This document shows, one piece after another, positions 45,138-55,553 of a stretch of DNA of 64,000 nucleotides. Source of the DNA: Blastomussa wellsi (taxonomy: Eukaryota; Cnidaria; Anthozoa; Scleractinia; Plerogyridae). Below the pieces are notes generated by a model. It saw only the letters and a list, made by a program, of their open reading frames with translations, was not told where the DNA came from and ran no database searches. The stretch covers positions 11,250,438-11,314,437 of the forward strand of contig OX393570.1 in NCBI GenBank assembly GCA_947652115.1, given 5' to 3'. Every line of letters starts with the position of its first letter. The stretch's first letter is position 1. A program made the position numbers and the translations under genes.

Positions 45138-46491
45138 TACAAATTGATTTTCAATCTGCTTATGAAAATTTCTAAATTCTACTTTCCAACCCTTCTTAGG
45201 CATTTTAATACTCTGTTTCCCATTTACTACCATACATTCATTTGTATGTTCATCTCTTATTTCTTCTGTTGAAAAATGTTGCGGACAATATAAACAAATA
45301 AATTTTTTATGTTCATGTTTACTTAAATTTGACGAACACAATTTTTCAACATCAGTTATATATAAATAATGATTATTTCCTTCATCATTATCAATTAACA
45401 ACAAATTCATAAATTCTTTATTTTTCTCACTTGAAATAAAAATTGGAAAAAATTCATTATTTTCCCAACCGAAAACATGAATTCTGATATTATTAATTTT
45501 TTCAATTTTCTCAACATCTTTAACTTTAACAGGAAATTAATTTAAACCAATTGGCTTACCAGTTGTTTTATCAAAATAGTTTTTATATTTACTGATTCTC
45601 TCGGGATGTACCGGAATCTCATCTCTGTGTAAATGATAAAGATGGCAATATAAAAAACATCTCTGATCTTCATTTTTAATATTTATAAAACATTTTTTTA
45701 CTTTTCAATTTTTCTGGTGTTCAAAATAAGAAAAAGCACTCGATGGTCTCTCAAAAATCCATCTTTTATATAACCTAAAGTCCATCCACTTCTGTTACGA
45801 AATTTGCAATTTTTTCCACAATTTCATTTGTCATTTGATCAATTGCTTTGTCAATTTGTTCATCTCTTAAAATTATATGAATATCAGATCCAATTTCTTT
45901 TCTAACATAATTCTCATTCATCTCCCTCTCATTCATATTCTTAAAAATCATTACCAAAGACCTACTCATGTTAATTTTACCTAATTCTTCTAAATTTTTT
46001 TGTATCATTTCTTTTAAATCTCCTGATCTCAACATTAATTCAACTAATGGTTTATTTCTATTCTTAACTCCAGTTGAAAATACTTTTATCATTTCTTTCA
46101 TAGCTGTTTCTTTCAACTTAATTCTTCTAGGAGCTGGAATAGGACCACGCCTAAGCTCCTGATAGTCCTAGGAGCTGGTATCGGCCTTTGTTTTTTTAAT
46201 CTGTTTATTTCAGCATTTTTTTCAGCGAGTTTTTCCTTCATTTTTACGTTTTCTTCTCTAAATTCTTCAAACTTTTTTAATATCTCATTTTGGAAAGCTA
46301 AAAATTGTTCTTGTGAAATATTCATGTTCATAACTATATATTTATAATAGAAAAAATTTTTTCATCCTTACACCAAATGTAAAAAAGCCTGATTACCCCA
46401 TAGAGAGATAATTAGGCTTGTTATTTCATACAAAAAATCTAATTGAATTACTGTATATAAAAATGACGTAACTATATATTTTATAAATATG

Positions 46492-46869
46492 TTAAAAAAA
46501 TTTCAGTCCTCTTTTTGTAACATCTTCTTTTTTGTTACTCTTCTTCACACTTTTCCCATAATTAACTAATAAACTTAAATCTTCAAGATCAAGATCTTTT
46601 TGTTTCATAACTATTTTAAGAAAATTTCTAATTATTTCATTAATATCATCGTAGTCATTTTTCACAAAAGGCATGATACAGCCAATTGGCCTGGGAATAT
46701 TACATTCAGTTGATTTATCAGCTTTAACGTCTTCTTCTACATCGGAAACTTCAGAATCACTTGAATAACAATCAGATTCTTCTGCTGAGCTTTCACCCAA
46801 TTCTTCAAGTCCCTTTTTAACAAAATATTTAGAATTCATCTTCCTGGAAATAATAGTGTTAGAAAACAA
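46492..46869 (-). CDS. Acidic small protein, AT-rich element 1
   Basis: Candidate starts are at 46869 and, more likely, at 46839 (MNSKYFVKKGLEELGESSAE). The protein has an acidic Ser-rich part (DCYSSDSEVSDVEEDVKAD), a conserved-looking centre (RPIGCIMPFVKNDYDDINE), and a lysine-rich end (KKEDVTKRGLKFF). The frame is intact at about 115-125 residues. A TATATAGTTA-like motif lies upstream. It is read in the same direction as the polymerase and its neighbours. Family unknown. Confidence 0.5.
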   Translation of the reverse strand: MFSNTIISRKMNSKYFVKKGLEELGESSAEESDCYSSDSEVSDVEEDVKADKSTECNIPRPIGCIMPFVKNDYDDINEIIRNFLKIVMKQKDLDLEDLSLLVNYGKSVKKSNKKEDVTKRGLKFF

Positions 46870-46914
46870 ATTTTACTAAAATGAACTAACTATATCTCTT
46901 TTATAATGATATAA

Positions 46915-47100
46915 TTAATTTTTACTTTCAACAAAAGTAATGCAGTAGGCCAATTTGTCGTTTTCTTCTTTTATCAGTTTTTTTACGAATTCCCTAACCT
47001 TTGGTTTACCATTTTTCAGTTTTTCCAGGTTTTTAAAGTTATCGTTAATTTCTCTTGTATCATTAGGATTATTCATTTCTGGTTCCATTTCTTGTGACAT
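46915..47100 (-). CDS. 61-residue charged protein, AT-rich element 1
   Basis: The ATG at 47100 starts MSQEMEPEMNNPNDTREIND, directly preceded by TATATAGTT. The rest is a lysine/glutamate-rich helix with FVKKLIKEENDKLAYC. Intact and very small. Its position in a row with the same upstream motif supports a real gene. Function unknown. Confidence 0.45.
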   Translation of the reverse strand: MSQEMEPEMNNPNDTREINDNFKNLEKLKNGKPKVREFVKKLIKEENDKLAYCITFVESKN

Positions 47101-47197
47101 AACTATATAATATTAGTTTAGAAAAACTTTGTTTAAAAATGAACTAACTATATATTTTTTAAAAAACATTTGTGTTTCCTATTTTTTTTCTCAAAAT

Positions 47198-47491
47198 CAT
47201 TTTCCCACATCTACACTTACTCTCTCACTTGAAAAATAATTTACTATTTCCATTATAATTTTATCATAATCATTACTAACAAGAGTCTTGAAATTACAAC
47301 AACTAATCTTCTGTAAAAACAACTTCTTCTTATCACTCAGCATACCATCGCCCTTTGGTGTTTTTAATTCAATGGCAAATCGTAGATATAAATTCTCCTA
47401 CTAACAAAGCTTGAGGATAATTTTCTCTAATAAATTTAACAACTCTCACTTGAAGTGAATTTTCATCATGAATTGAAAATGTCCTGTCCAT
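47198..47491 (-). pseudogene. VRR-NUC-like nuclease, second copy (deleted)
   Basis: The ATG at 47491, next to TATATAG, starts MDRTFSIHDENSLQVRVVKF, then YPQALLVGEFIST. A deletion with frameshift near 47382 follows. The C-terminal part continues AIELKTPKGDG, a VRR-NUC E-x-K active-site signature, then LVSNDYDKIIMEIVNYF and a stop at 47198-47200. The Asp-containing segment (GTPDI in the neighbour) is missing. The gene is clearly a paralogue of 47500-47850. Confidence 0.6.
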
Positions 47492-47499
47492 CTATATAA

Positions 47500-47850
47500 T
47501 TAGTTAAGAAAATAATTTTTTATTTCTTCTGCAATTTCATCATAATCTCCACTGACCATTGTTTTATAATTTATCTCTTTTAATTTACCAATAAATTCCT
47601 TTTGTTCTTTTGAAATCTTACCTTTGCCATTAGGATTTTTAAATTCAATGGCAAACCCACTATATTCCTTATTAGGATTTAAGGTTATAATATCAGGAGT
47701 TCCCTTCATATCTCCCTTTAATTTAGCCATTTTTCTTCCAACGGGATTAAAAATCAAAGAAATAATTTCAGCAGTAATTAATGCATCGGGATGATTATTT
47801 CTTATATATTTAAATACTTGAAAATTTAACTTTTTCTTCTCTTCATGTCT
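47500..47850 (-). CDS. VRR-NUC family nuclease-like protein
   Basis: Readable from about 47850 (EEKKKLNFQVFKYIRNN) to the stop at 47500. The motifs GTPDIITLNP and FAIEFKNPNGKG give the D ... E-x-K active site of VRR-NUC (PD-(D/E)XK) nucleases, followed by KISKEQKEFIGKL and the ending DYDEIAEEIKNYF. No good ATG is visible at the N terminus; an internal ATG at 47757 would remove the first helix, so the start may be damaged. VRR-NUC genes occur in phages and large DNA viruses as resolvase-like nucleases. It lies between the integrase and its own degenerate paralogue. Confidence 0.65.
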   Translation of the reverse strand, partial: RHEEKKKLNFQVFKYIRNNHPDALITAEIISLIFNPVGRKMAKLKGDMKGTPDIITLNPNKEYSGFAIEFKNPNGKGKISKEQKEFIGKLKEINYKTMVSGDYDEIAEEIKNYFLN

Positions 47851-47886
47851 TTCAGTTAGTATATTATTAGTTAAGAAAATATTTTT

Positions 47887-48863
47887 TTATATATCAATCC
47901 ATGAATTAAATTTATCAGGGTAGCCTTTCCATTTTACCAGAGCTTTTTTTCCTTTCTTCTTAATAACCTTTTCAACCCTAAATAAATCTTCTTGATTAGT
48001 TTTCTGTAATTCTTGAAAATAGAAGAATCCTTCAATGTCTTCATCCATTACATCTTTTAATTTATAAGTTACAGGATTCGTTTCCTTCACCTCTCTGATT
48101 ATAAATACTTCTTCTGTCCAATTAGGAACATAACCCTTATCAAATACCTTTCTCTTGTACCTACTTATTCTGACTTTATCTCCAACTTTCAGTCTCTTAC
48201 AAGTCTCTTGTGGTTCATTATACAATCTCCCATACAATGTATTCATAAATACCTTAATCTCATTTTCTTTCAATCTCCCCTCTTGTGGTGTCATTTCAAT
48301 TGTGCTATGATAGTTATTATTATATTCCTTCAGCAAATTATCTAACTGATCTATCCATACTGTGTTTCCCCTCTTTGTAAAATCTTTATATATCTTATAC
48401 TACCCTTTTCTTCATTTTGAGTTGAATATAGATTAATTTTATGTTTCTCAAGAAAATCTTTCATATGCTTATTATAAAACTCAGATCCTTTATCAGTCCA
48501 TAGGTTTTTTGGAGTAGTTTGTTTAGTCATACCATCAAAAGCTTTTTTCATTGTCTCGCCATATTTATTCTTCAAAGGAATAGCCCAAGCGTATCTTGAG
48601 AATATGTCAGTTACAGTTAAGATATGCTTATAACCTTTATTCCATTTACTCAATTTTCCCATTTCAATGAGATCAGCAGTCCATGTATCATCTACCCCAC
48701 GAGTAACAACAACTCTTCTCTTTGGAAATTTCCTGATGATTGGTTTATGTAATTCTTTAGCTAACTGATCCCAATCATTATCAATTAGCATTTTTTGTTT
48801 CCCATTTGATTTTTTCTCCCCTTCCTTACAAATGATGGTTGTTTTCCATGTTGTACATCCCAT
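47887..48863 (-). pseudogene. Chromodomain-type integrase, AT-rich element 1
   Basis: The first part (48863-48351) has RGVDDTWTADLIEMGKLSKW with the first catalytic Asp and TPKNLWTDKGSEFYNK with the second. Then comes a deletion where the catalytic Glu should be (after STQNEEKGS) and a 1-bp shift near 48370. The remainder (48336-47887) reads KEYNNNYHSTIEMTPQE, an SH3-like part with KVGDKVRISRYKRKVF, and a chromodomain at the end (LFRVEKVIKKKGKKALVKWK, then GYP and W). Order and motifs match Polinton integrases; the chromodomain probably read histone marks for target choice. The missing Glu means it is inactive. Confidence 0.75.
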
Positions 48864-48899
48864 ATAAATCTTTTAAATACCCAATTTTTCTCATATGGT

Positions 48900-49065
48900 C
48901 CACCCTTATACCAGTCCAGGTCATGTGTATAAGTGTGTTAGTCTTACCTGAACCTGATGGGCTGCAGATAAGCATACAAAAGGTATCTGAGGGCATAAAT
49001 GGCTAGAGTTGTCTGTAATTACTTTTATGTCCTTTTCCATGAATTTCGTAGTTTGGAATCTTCAT
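48900..49065 (-). pseudogene. Packaging-ATPase remnant, AT-rich element 1
   Basis: From the ATG at 49065 the frame reads MKIPNYEIHGKGHK, then meets a TAG near 49000. It continues FMPSDTFCMLICSPSGSGKT, a Walker A motif of the A32/FtsK-HerA packaging ATPase, and NTLIHM. After about 48930 the sequence no longer fits the ATPase and passes into the integrase gene. A deletion therefore joined the ATPase start to the integrase. It is divergent from the fibre-like gene at 49097, 31 bp apart. Confidence 0.6.
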
Positions 49066-49096
49066 TATATAATAATTGTGCTCACTATTCTTGTAA

Positions 49097-50124
49097 ATGG
49101 GAGTAATGAATGATTTTGCTCGCTATATGGAAAGTGGAATTGAAAAAGTTGTTGATTTATTCAAATTGACTTCAGATGGAAATTGATATTGGAAATAAGA
49201 AGATAACTAATATGGCTGAAGGTACTGAAGATGGTGACGCTATAACAAAACATCAATTAGATACTCTTATAGCAGATGGAAAGGAATATTTAAATTTAGA
49301 CGGCCATAAGATTTTTGGATTAGAGAATAACCCTGATGCAAGAGATGATGGTCCATATGATGACTATGTGAAAGATATGAAAACTGGAGTGAATAAGGAG
49401 TATTTAAATTTATATTTTCTGAGAATGAATGGAAATTCTTATGACCTCAGAGGCAAGAACATAATTAATTCTGAACCTTTTTCTGACGTGAATTATGATG
49501 AGAAGTCATTGGTACCGAGGGAGTATATTGACGATGAGTTGGGAAAGAAGGCTGATAGTGATAAAGTTCTTCTTCTTGATTCTGATAATTCTATAAAAAT
49601 GAAAAGTAATTTGGATATGGATAATAAAAACATTTCAAATTCACCACAAATTAAAAGAATGGATGTAGCATTAAATGGTATAATAAAAACTGTCATTAGT
49701 GATGTCATTCTGACTGATGGAAGAAATTCAATGAAAAGTGATTTGGATATGGGGGCGAATAAAATTGTGAATTTGAAAGAACCTACTCAAGATGGAGACG
49801 CTACTAGTAAAACACATGTTGATAGTAATTTAATCTATCCGTCTTCTAATAAGGTTAATGTCTTCTTTAATCAAATGGATGATTTGGTTTTTTGGAAAGC
49901 TGAAAGTAAAATTATTTCCAAAGTGGAATGTAAACACAGAATTGAATGTTACCGGTACTTCTGATTCTCTTAATGTTGGTGAGCAATCATCAAGAGATTT
50001 TGGTGAATATAAAAAATTTATCGTTCATTTTCATAAATACTCTAATCACGGTACACTGTATATTGATATAAATTTCAACTTGAAACATGGCATTCCAACT
50101 GAATTTCATAATAGTAGTATATAA
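49097..50124 (+). pseudogene. Fibre/adhesin-like repeat protein, AT-rich element 1
   Basis: The ATG at 49097 starts MGVMNDFARYMESGIEKVVD. A frameshift near 49175 leads into the main part (49176-49964). The protein repeats a unit of the type DMGNKKI.NL.EPT.DGDA..K.HVD at least twice (near 49180-49250 and 49735-49820), with weaker copies between (LDGHKIFGLEN, LRGKNIINSEPF). Such repeats are known from phage tail fibres and other trimeric fibres. A second shift near 49930 precedes the C-terminal domain (GEYKKFIVHFHKYSNHGTLY). I infer a receptor-binding or spike role for the ancestral virus-like element, without proof. It is the only plus-strand gene of the element. Confidence 0.6.
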
Positions 50125-50564
50125 ACCCCCAGTTTTGGCACACTTTTTTAAACGAAAAATTGGGTAAAAATTGTGCCAAAAATTAAAATAAAAAATAACC
50201 ACATAATTTCATTATTCACACAGTCCATCTAACAAAATTCATCAAATTAAAAAAAGTTAAACCGGTCATTCTGGCACAATTCAAATTTAAATTTAATTTT
50301 AAGAGCACTTACATGTGGTTTTACAGCTATCTAACACCACCAACCAATCAACAAATAAAAAAATATATAACGACATCACATATCACATATTTAATTCCGA
50401 GAGATTCATGTTTTCTTCTAAAAAGACGGAATCATGTCATTAAAAAGCAATTTATAACAAAATTATTACAATCTAGAAAATTGAGTGAAATTTGGAAACC
50501 AATTCACAAAAAATAAAATTACAAATAACCACATTTTTTATGAATTGACGGGGCCTTTATTCAC
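50125..50564. other. Spacer between the two AT-rich elements
   Basis: Contains TTTTGGCACACTTTTTT and TCATTCTGGCACAATTC words and two AAATAACCACAT blocks (50195, 50523), which may be element-end repeats. No gene is supported. Confidence 0.5.
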
Positions 50565-51632
50565 CTAATTTTTAAATCCATAAGCTCTTGTCCCAATTCC
50601 ATCGGCCAACAAATATCTTTTATCATCATAACAACTCAATGATTTTTTATTTAATTCTATACTACTTAATTCATGCAATTTACTTCTAATAGATCTCATC
50701 TTATGATAATTCTCCCGCTCATTAAACAACGTATCCTTGAAATTCTCCATCTTAATATTTTTCTTAATTACCCCCTTCTTAATACCCTTAGTCTTCACAT
50801 CACCCTTACCATTTTCTTTCTCATAAGCATACATTTTTGCTCTCAATCCGCAGAATTCTCTCATAGGCACTCCGCAACATTCATCTTTCATTTTTCCAAT
50901 AACCTTTTTATTTTCAACAAAATGATATTTTCTTTTTGGGTCATAATCTGAATTATCAAACAACTCCTTATCTTTCCATAAATCTTCATAAATATCATGG
51001 GTCTTTATATTATAACAAAGAGAATCAGTATCAGTAAATAATAACTTAACTCTATCCTTAGCATATCTATTTAAAATGTAATTATAATGAAAATCGTACA
51101 TCAAAGTTTTACTCAAATCGAGAATTGACATTCCAACATAAGATGGCTTATTTAATAGAAGAGACTCTCTAATTCTCTTTATTACTACCATATTTTTATT
51201 TATAATATTACACCCATTAAAAGTTGGCTTGGCAATATATTTCAAAAGTAACTTCTCATTGCTTATAATTTTAGCGTCACATCTCTTATATAAATTTTCC
51301 ATAGTCTTACCAAAAACCAAATTAGTCATCAATTTATAAAAATCCCTCTCAAATTTATTTTTACCCTCTGATCTCATATTTTTATTATACATTATATATT
51401 CCTTCATAAAGTCACTTCCTTTAAATTTCATTCATACCCAACTTCTGATATAATTTCAAATTTTCATAATGCAAAACGTATTTCTCCTTATTATATAAAT
51501 TAGGAATTAACTTATTTATTTTTGAAGTTTTCAATCCAAATTTTTTATAAATTCTCCTCTGATAGTCACTCAACATATCAGCAGAAACAGGCATCTTCTC
51601 AGGCGCCAATGGAAAATCATTATGCAATTCAT

Positions 51633-51734
51633 AATAATAATAATAATAATAATATACAATATTTATAAAGCGCTAATTCCCAATGGTCCAAAAGCGCTTT
51701 ACATAATAAAAATAACAACAAAATCCTAAACCTA
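51633..51734. repeat. Short AAT-tailed insertion with 8-bp duplication
   Basis: An (AAT)n tract is followed by ATTTATAAAGCGC and AAAAGCGCTTTACA, and the insert is flanked by CAATTCAT at 51625-51632 and 51735-51742. It looks like the tail of a short retroposon inserted into the polymerase gene. Confidence 0.7.
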
Positions 51735-52770
51735 CAATTCATGCAATTTTTCAGGATATTCTAAATCGCATTCCACAGTATACCCATAATGTGGATCGTC
51801 CATCGAATCAGCCCATTTAAATTTTCCCATCAGCAATTTTCTACACATTGCCCACCCGTAGAGGTTGTTGGCATCCAAATAAATAATATAACTTTCTTCA
51901 TCGTTTTCTCTATAATCATTCAAATATTTATTATTTGCTCGTGAATATCTGTGACCAATATATGACACCCCCCCCCTCTCGCATTCCCTTCAGAATCATG
52001 ACTCATTTCAATATCCATTATTAAATCCAACTTCACCCCAGTCATTTTCAACATGGCTTCCCAAGCCAATCCTGGGGCAGAAAAATAATGTAAAGGATCT
52101 AATTGGTAATTTTTTAGACACACTCTCCTGAAATTTTCAAATACATCAGCTAACAGGAGAATGTCACATCTCAAATATAAATCATGATATTCTCCCATAT
52201 TCTTATGAGCAAATTGTTGAAATACATTTTTAGCATGATTTTAATCCTCATCGCTAATTTCATTTTCATACAATGAACTATAAAATTCTTCCTTCGATGG
52301 AAATTCAGTTTCTTCAAACTTTTGAAAACTATCAAAATAATCATATGGATAAACTCCTTTCTTCTTTATTAATTCTAATTGTACTTCATTCAAGCGTTTA
52401 AACTCCTTATCAAAATAATTAAATTGCTCCTTTTCTAAATTACCAACTAACGCGTCCAATGATGAAGCCATAAATTGCATTGAATCCAAAAAGATAATAT
52501 TTTGTCCCATAAAAATTGATAAATATTTTTCTGTATTAGTTGGCAATATTTCCAATTTCAAATTTTCTAATCCCTTGTCTTCTTTAAATTTACCAATATC
52601 TTGAATAATAAAATGACCATCATAACCCCTCAAATTATGGAACACAACAGGAACCTTATCGTTAACTTTACATTTCAAATTACAAATACTATGAGCAGCC
52701 CCCCGAAATTTACCAGTTATATGGCAATGGTCTCTAACCTTAATTTTGTTTTCATTCTTAAAATTAACCC

Positions 52771-52786
52771 CCCCCCCCCCCCCCAT
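52771..52786. repeat. Poly-C run
   Basis: An uninterrupted run of about 16 C inside the polymerase gene. Similar homopolymers occur at 6137 and 12367. Length is uncertain for technical reasons. Confidence 0.9.
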
Positions 52787-53799
52787 TACAAATGCAACAT
52801 TTCTTAGCATTCTAATTCTTAAATTTATCTTCATCTTCTTGGCTCATATTTATTTTCACGTTAAATTCATTTTTTATAATTTTTTTGTATTCTCTGATTT
52901 TCTTCAAAAATTGATTCAATAAATTTATAACCTGCATTTTCACCTCTATAACTAACAAATTCTTAACTATATTTATCATCTATCGTACAAACAACCTTAT
53001 AACCATATGAACAAATTTTTGTTTCTGATATTCCTTAGCATATGAGTTACGTGAGGTATCATCATCTTTTTCTCCAGATAATTTAGCCACAGTTTTACCA
53101 TTGGTATTATCAGGTTGTGGTACCAACAAACTTTCAAAGTCAGCATAAATTACAAATGGATTTTCAAATTTCTTGAAATGATCTTTAAAATAAACTTTCA
53201 CACCCTTCTTAGGCATTCTAATAGCTTGCTTACCATTTAATACCATACATTCATTAATATGTCTATCTCTTATTTCCTCAGTATCAAAATGTTGCAAACA
53301 ATAATCACAAATAAATTTATATTTAATCAAACCTCTAAAATTTTTGATATAAACATAATGACTATCTCCATCACCATTATCAATTTTTAACAAATGCATA
53401 ATACGGCTTATTTCTTCGCGTCTCTTAGTAATACACAATGGAAAAAAGTTACCATTCTCCTAACCATATACACTTATACTAATATTATTCATCTTCTCAA
53501 TTTTCTTAATGTCATTGATACTAACTGGAAATTCAATTCCCCCATGATCCAATCCAATAGGAGTTCCATCATCATGCAAATATTTTTTATATTTACTTAT
53601 TCTTTGTGGATTTCTTTTTAATTCATCATCATTTTTATTCAAATGATAAATATGGCAATACATAAAACATTTCTGGTCTTCGTTCTTAATATTGATCAAT
53701 GACTTTTTCCCTATCAATCCCTTAGGCAATTCAAAATATGAACTACCGCCCAAAGGTACATACTTACAAAATTTAATTAATCCTTTCTTAATCTCGTTA

Positions 53800-54104
53800 T
53801 GGGAGGCGCAGTGGCCTAATGGTTAGTGCGCTGGACTCTGGATCGGATGGTCCGGGTTCGAGTCCTGGCCGGGGCACTGCGTTGTGTTCTTGGGCAAGAC
53901 ACTTTACTCTCACAGTGCCTCTCTTTACCCAGGTGTACAAATGGGTACCGGCGAATTTACTGCTGGGGGGTAACCCTGCGATGGACTAGCATCCCATCCA
54001 GGGGGGAGTAGAAATACTCTCTGTCGCTTAATGCTTCGGAAACCGGGGATAAGCACCGGCCTGATGGGCCACTAGGCCCGATAGCAGACTTACCTTACCT
54101 TACC
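53800..54104 (+). mobile_element. tRNA-derived SINE with TTACC tail
   Basis: The head is tRNA-like with an A box TGGCCTAATGG and a B box GGTTCGAGTCC, then a body with GCAAGACACTTTACTCTCAC, and a (TTACC)n tail. An 11-bp duplication TAATCTCGTTA flanks it (53789-53799 and 54105-54115). It was copied by a LINE and inserted in the second AT-rich polymerase gene. Confidence 0.9.
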
Positions 54105-54365
54105 TAATCTCGTTAACAACCCATCCACTGCCAATATTAGTAAAATTTGTAATTCCTTCTCGTATTTCATTTATTCCAAATTTTATCAATCTCATTCTCT
54201 CCCAGAATTGTATAAATATTTGATTGAATTTCCTTAGTTGCTGGGTTACCATCATTTTGATTTTCAAATAAAATAACCAACGACCTACAAACTTTCAAAT
54301 TTCCCATTTCCTTAAATTCCTCAGCAATCTTATCTTTCAATTCATTTTCCCTAATTTTTAATTCA

Positions 54366-54709
54366 ACTTCTCACTCAACACCCATGGACGAGAACAACTG
54401 AACTTTGACCTGCTAAAAGAAAACATCATCCGTGAGGTAATCACTCCCTTAGAAAAACCTTGAAAGAATCCTGTCTTCAACCGGCACAAGATCACACGAG
54501 ATGTCAATGCCAAGCAGTTGGAAACTTTCACAGAAATCAAACGTACAAACTCGTCTTTGACAAGTGTGTGTTGGATAGGAGGAATTTCTTCTCACACCCA
54601 TACGGATACCTATGCCCAGACCCCGTGGAAGAGGAAATGGATCGAGAGCTCAATGAACAGTGGGACAGAGAAGATTATGTCAATGTCAAACTCTTATGCA
54701 ATTTCTAAA
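54366..54709 (+). pseudogene. Broken coding fragment of unknown family
   Basis: The pieces FDLLKENIIREVITPLEKP, then KITRDVNAKQLETFTEIKR, then FDKCVLDRRNFFSHPYGYL and DRELNEQWDREDYVNVKLL look protein-like but lie in different frames. Codon use is GC-richer than the polymerase before it, so this is another insertion or host-derived fragment. It ends at the MITE starting at 54712. I cannot name the family. Confidence 0.3.
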
Positions 54710-54711
54710 TA

Positions 54712-55553
54712 CCGTGGTTACTCGTGTATTAGTCAACCTCGTGTATAAGTCGACCCCCAAATTTTGGGGCCAAAAACTAAGTTTTCTTCATTTCTAGGTA
54801 CAGATTTTATTGGAAAACATATTGTTTTTCTTAGAATTATCGTTCAGGAACTATGGATCTATGAAACAATCACAGCAAGTTTCAATATGAAGTTTTAATT
54901 AATTTTCTTGCGTGTCCGCAATCGTTTTAACAACACATGTACATGTGGGCTTTTTGTCCATAATTTTTGAAACAGGCTTACAAAATCAAACTCACTAATT
55001 CCAGACAAACCTTTCTAACTTTGGAAGATGAAAAGCAGCTCTAGCAGGCAGGCAAAACACCAAAGAAGGTCAAGAATCTTTGAGAACGATTCAAAAAACG
55101 AAAGTGCCATGCTTGTTTGGAAAACTTGGTAATCAAGCTACAACTGACTGCACATGCTTTCACCATGCCATTACTAAGCAGGGAGTTCGAAGCGAGAAAG
55201 ATATTTTTCTGAGCAGATTTACAGCCCTATTTTGCAGGAAATGACAGTTCTTTATTCCGAAATTGTGCCAGGGAGTATCTTCAACACTCAGGCCAACATA
55301 AAGAAGCTAAATTTTAAAGCATTTCAACTTGAACTGCTAATTTAGACGCACTACCGCTAAGTGAAGGACTTCGCATTTTGGTGTCATTGTTTATAAGATG
55401 TCTTACATAATTATAGAGACAATTGTTATGTATATATTTTATATATTTTACCGGCGCTTGGGTCTTAGTTTTTGACTCATGTATAAGTCAAGGGCGATTT
55501 TTTGGACTGATTTTTAGGTCGTGAAAGGTCGAGTTATACACGGGTAAATACAG
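54712..55553. mobile_element. TA-flanked MITE, 0.84 kb
   Basis: The left end CCGTGGTTACTCGTGTAT and the reverse complement of the right end CTGTATTTACCCGTGTATAA are inverted and are followed by GTCGAC/CTCGACC words. TA lies on both sides (54710-54711 and 55554-55555). This fits a Tc1/mariner or pogo-type MITE. No protein is encoded. Confidence 0.7.

Larger units (their letters stand above)
34639..46331 (-). pseudogene. Protein-primed family B DNA polymerase, AT-rich element 1 (split)
   Basis: The ATG at 46331 starts a coiled-coil N terminus (SQEQFLAFQNEILKKFEEF) and a conserved SRSLVMIF segment. Then come the exonuclease motif YDDFESLL near 45120, FHNLRGYDGHF (44245), DVLLLSDVFENFR (43820), motif A LDANNLYGWAM (43560), motif [12 protein letters not shown] (35370), motif C near 35085, and the end near 34640. 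Motifs A and B are 8.2 kb apart because two transposons (41065-43283 and 35443-40920) interrupt the gene. A 350-bp tandem duplication and several frameshifts add damage. Family: pPolB of Polinton/adintovirus type. It is related to, but not a copy of, the GC-rich polymerase. Confidence 0.8.
46331..47500 (-). promoter_or_regulatory. Repeated TATATAGTTA motif ahead of element genes
   Basis: On the minus strand TATATAGTTA, or a near match, occurs at about 46331, 46469, 46887, 47100 and 47145, with TATATAGATG at 47491. At 46331, 47100 and 47491 it overlaps or touches a start codon; at 46887 it lies upstream of a gene starting at 46869 or 46840. The spacing and repeat use suggest a shared promoter or initiator element. 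No experiment is implied. Confidence 0.5.
50565..54360 (-). pseudogene. Protein-primed family B DNA polymerase, AT-rich element 2
   Basis: A second AT-rich pPolB in the same orientation. From the N terminus: KVCRSLVILFENQNDG near 54270, then the exonuclease motif YADFESLLVP (53135), DHCHITGKFRGAAHS (52715), FHNLRGYDGHFI (52620), LLLADVFENFRR (52140), motif A LDANNLYGWAM (51860), motif [13 protein letters not shown] (51300), motif C FTDTDSLCYN (51025), and the end GTRAYGFKN at 50565. Catalytic residues are visible, but a SINE (53800-54104), a 102-bp insertion (51633-51734), a poly-C run and several frameshifts disrupt it. The last 288 codons are open. Confidence 0.8.

Noticed and set aside
53800..53875. 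Functional tRNA gene
   Set aside because: The tRNA-like head is part of a 305-bp SINE with tail and target duplication.
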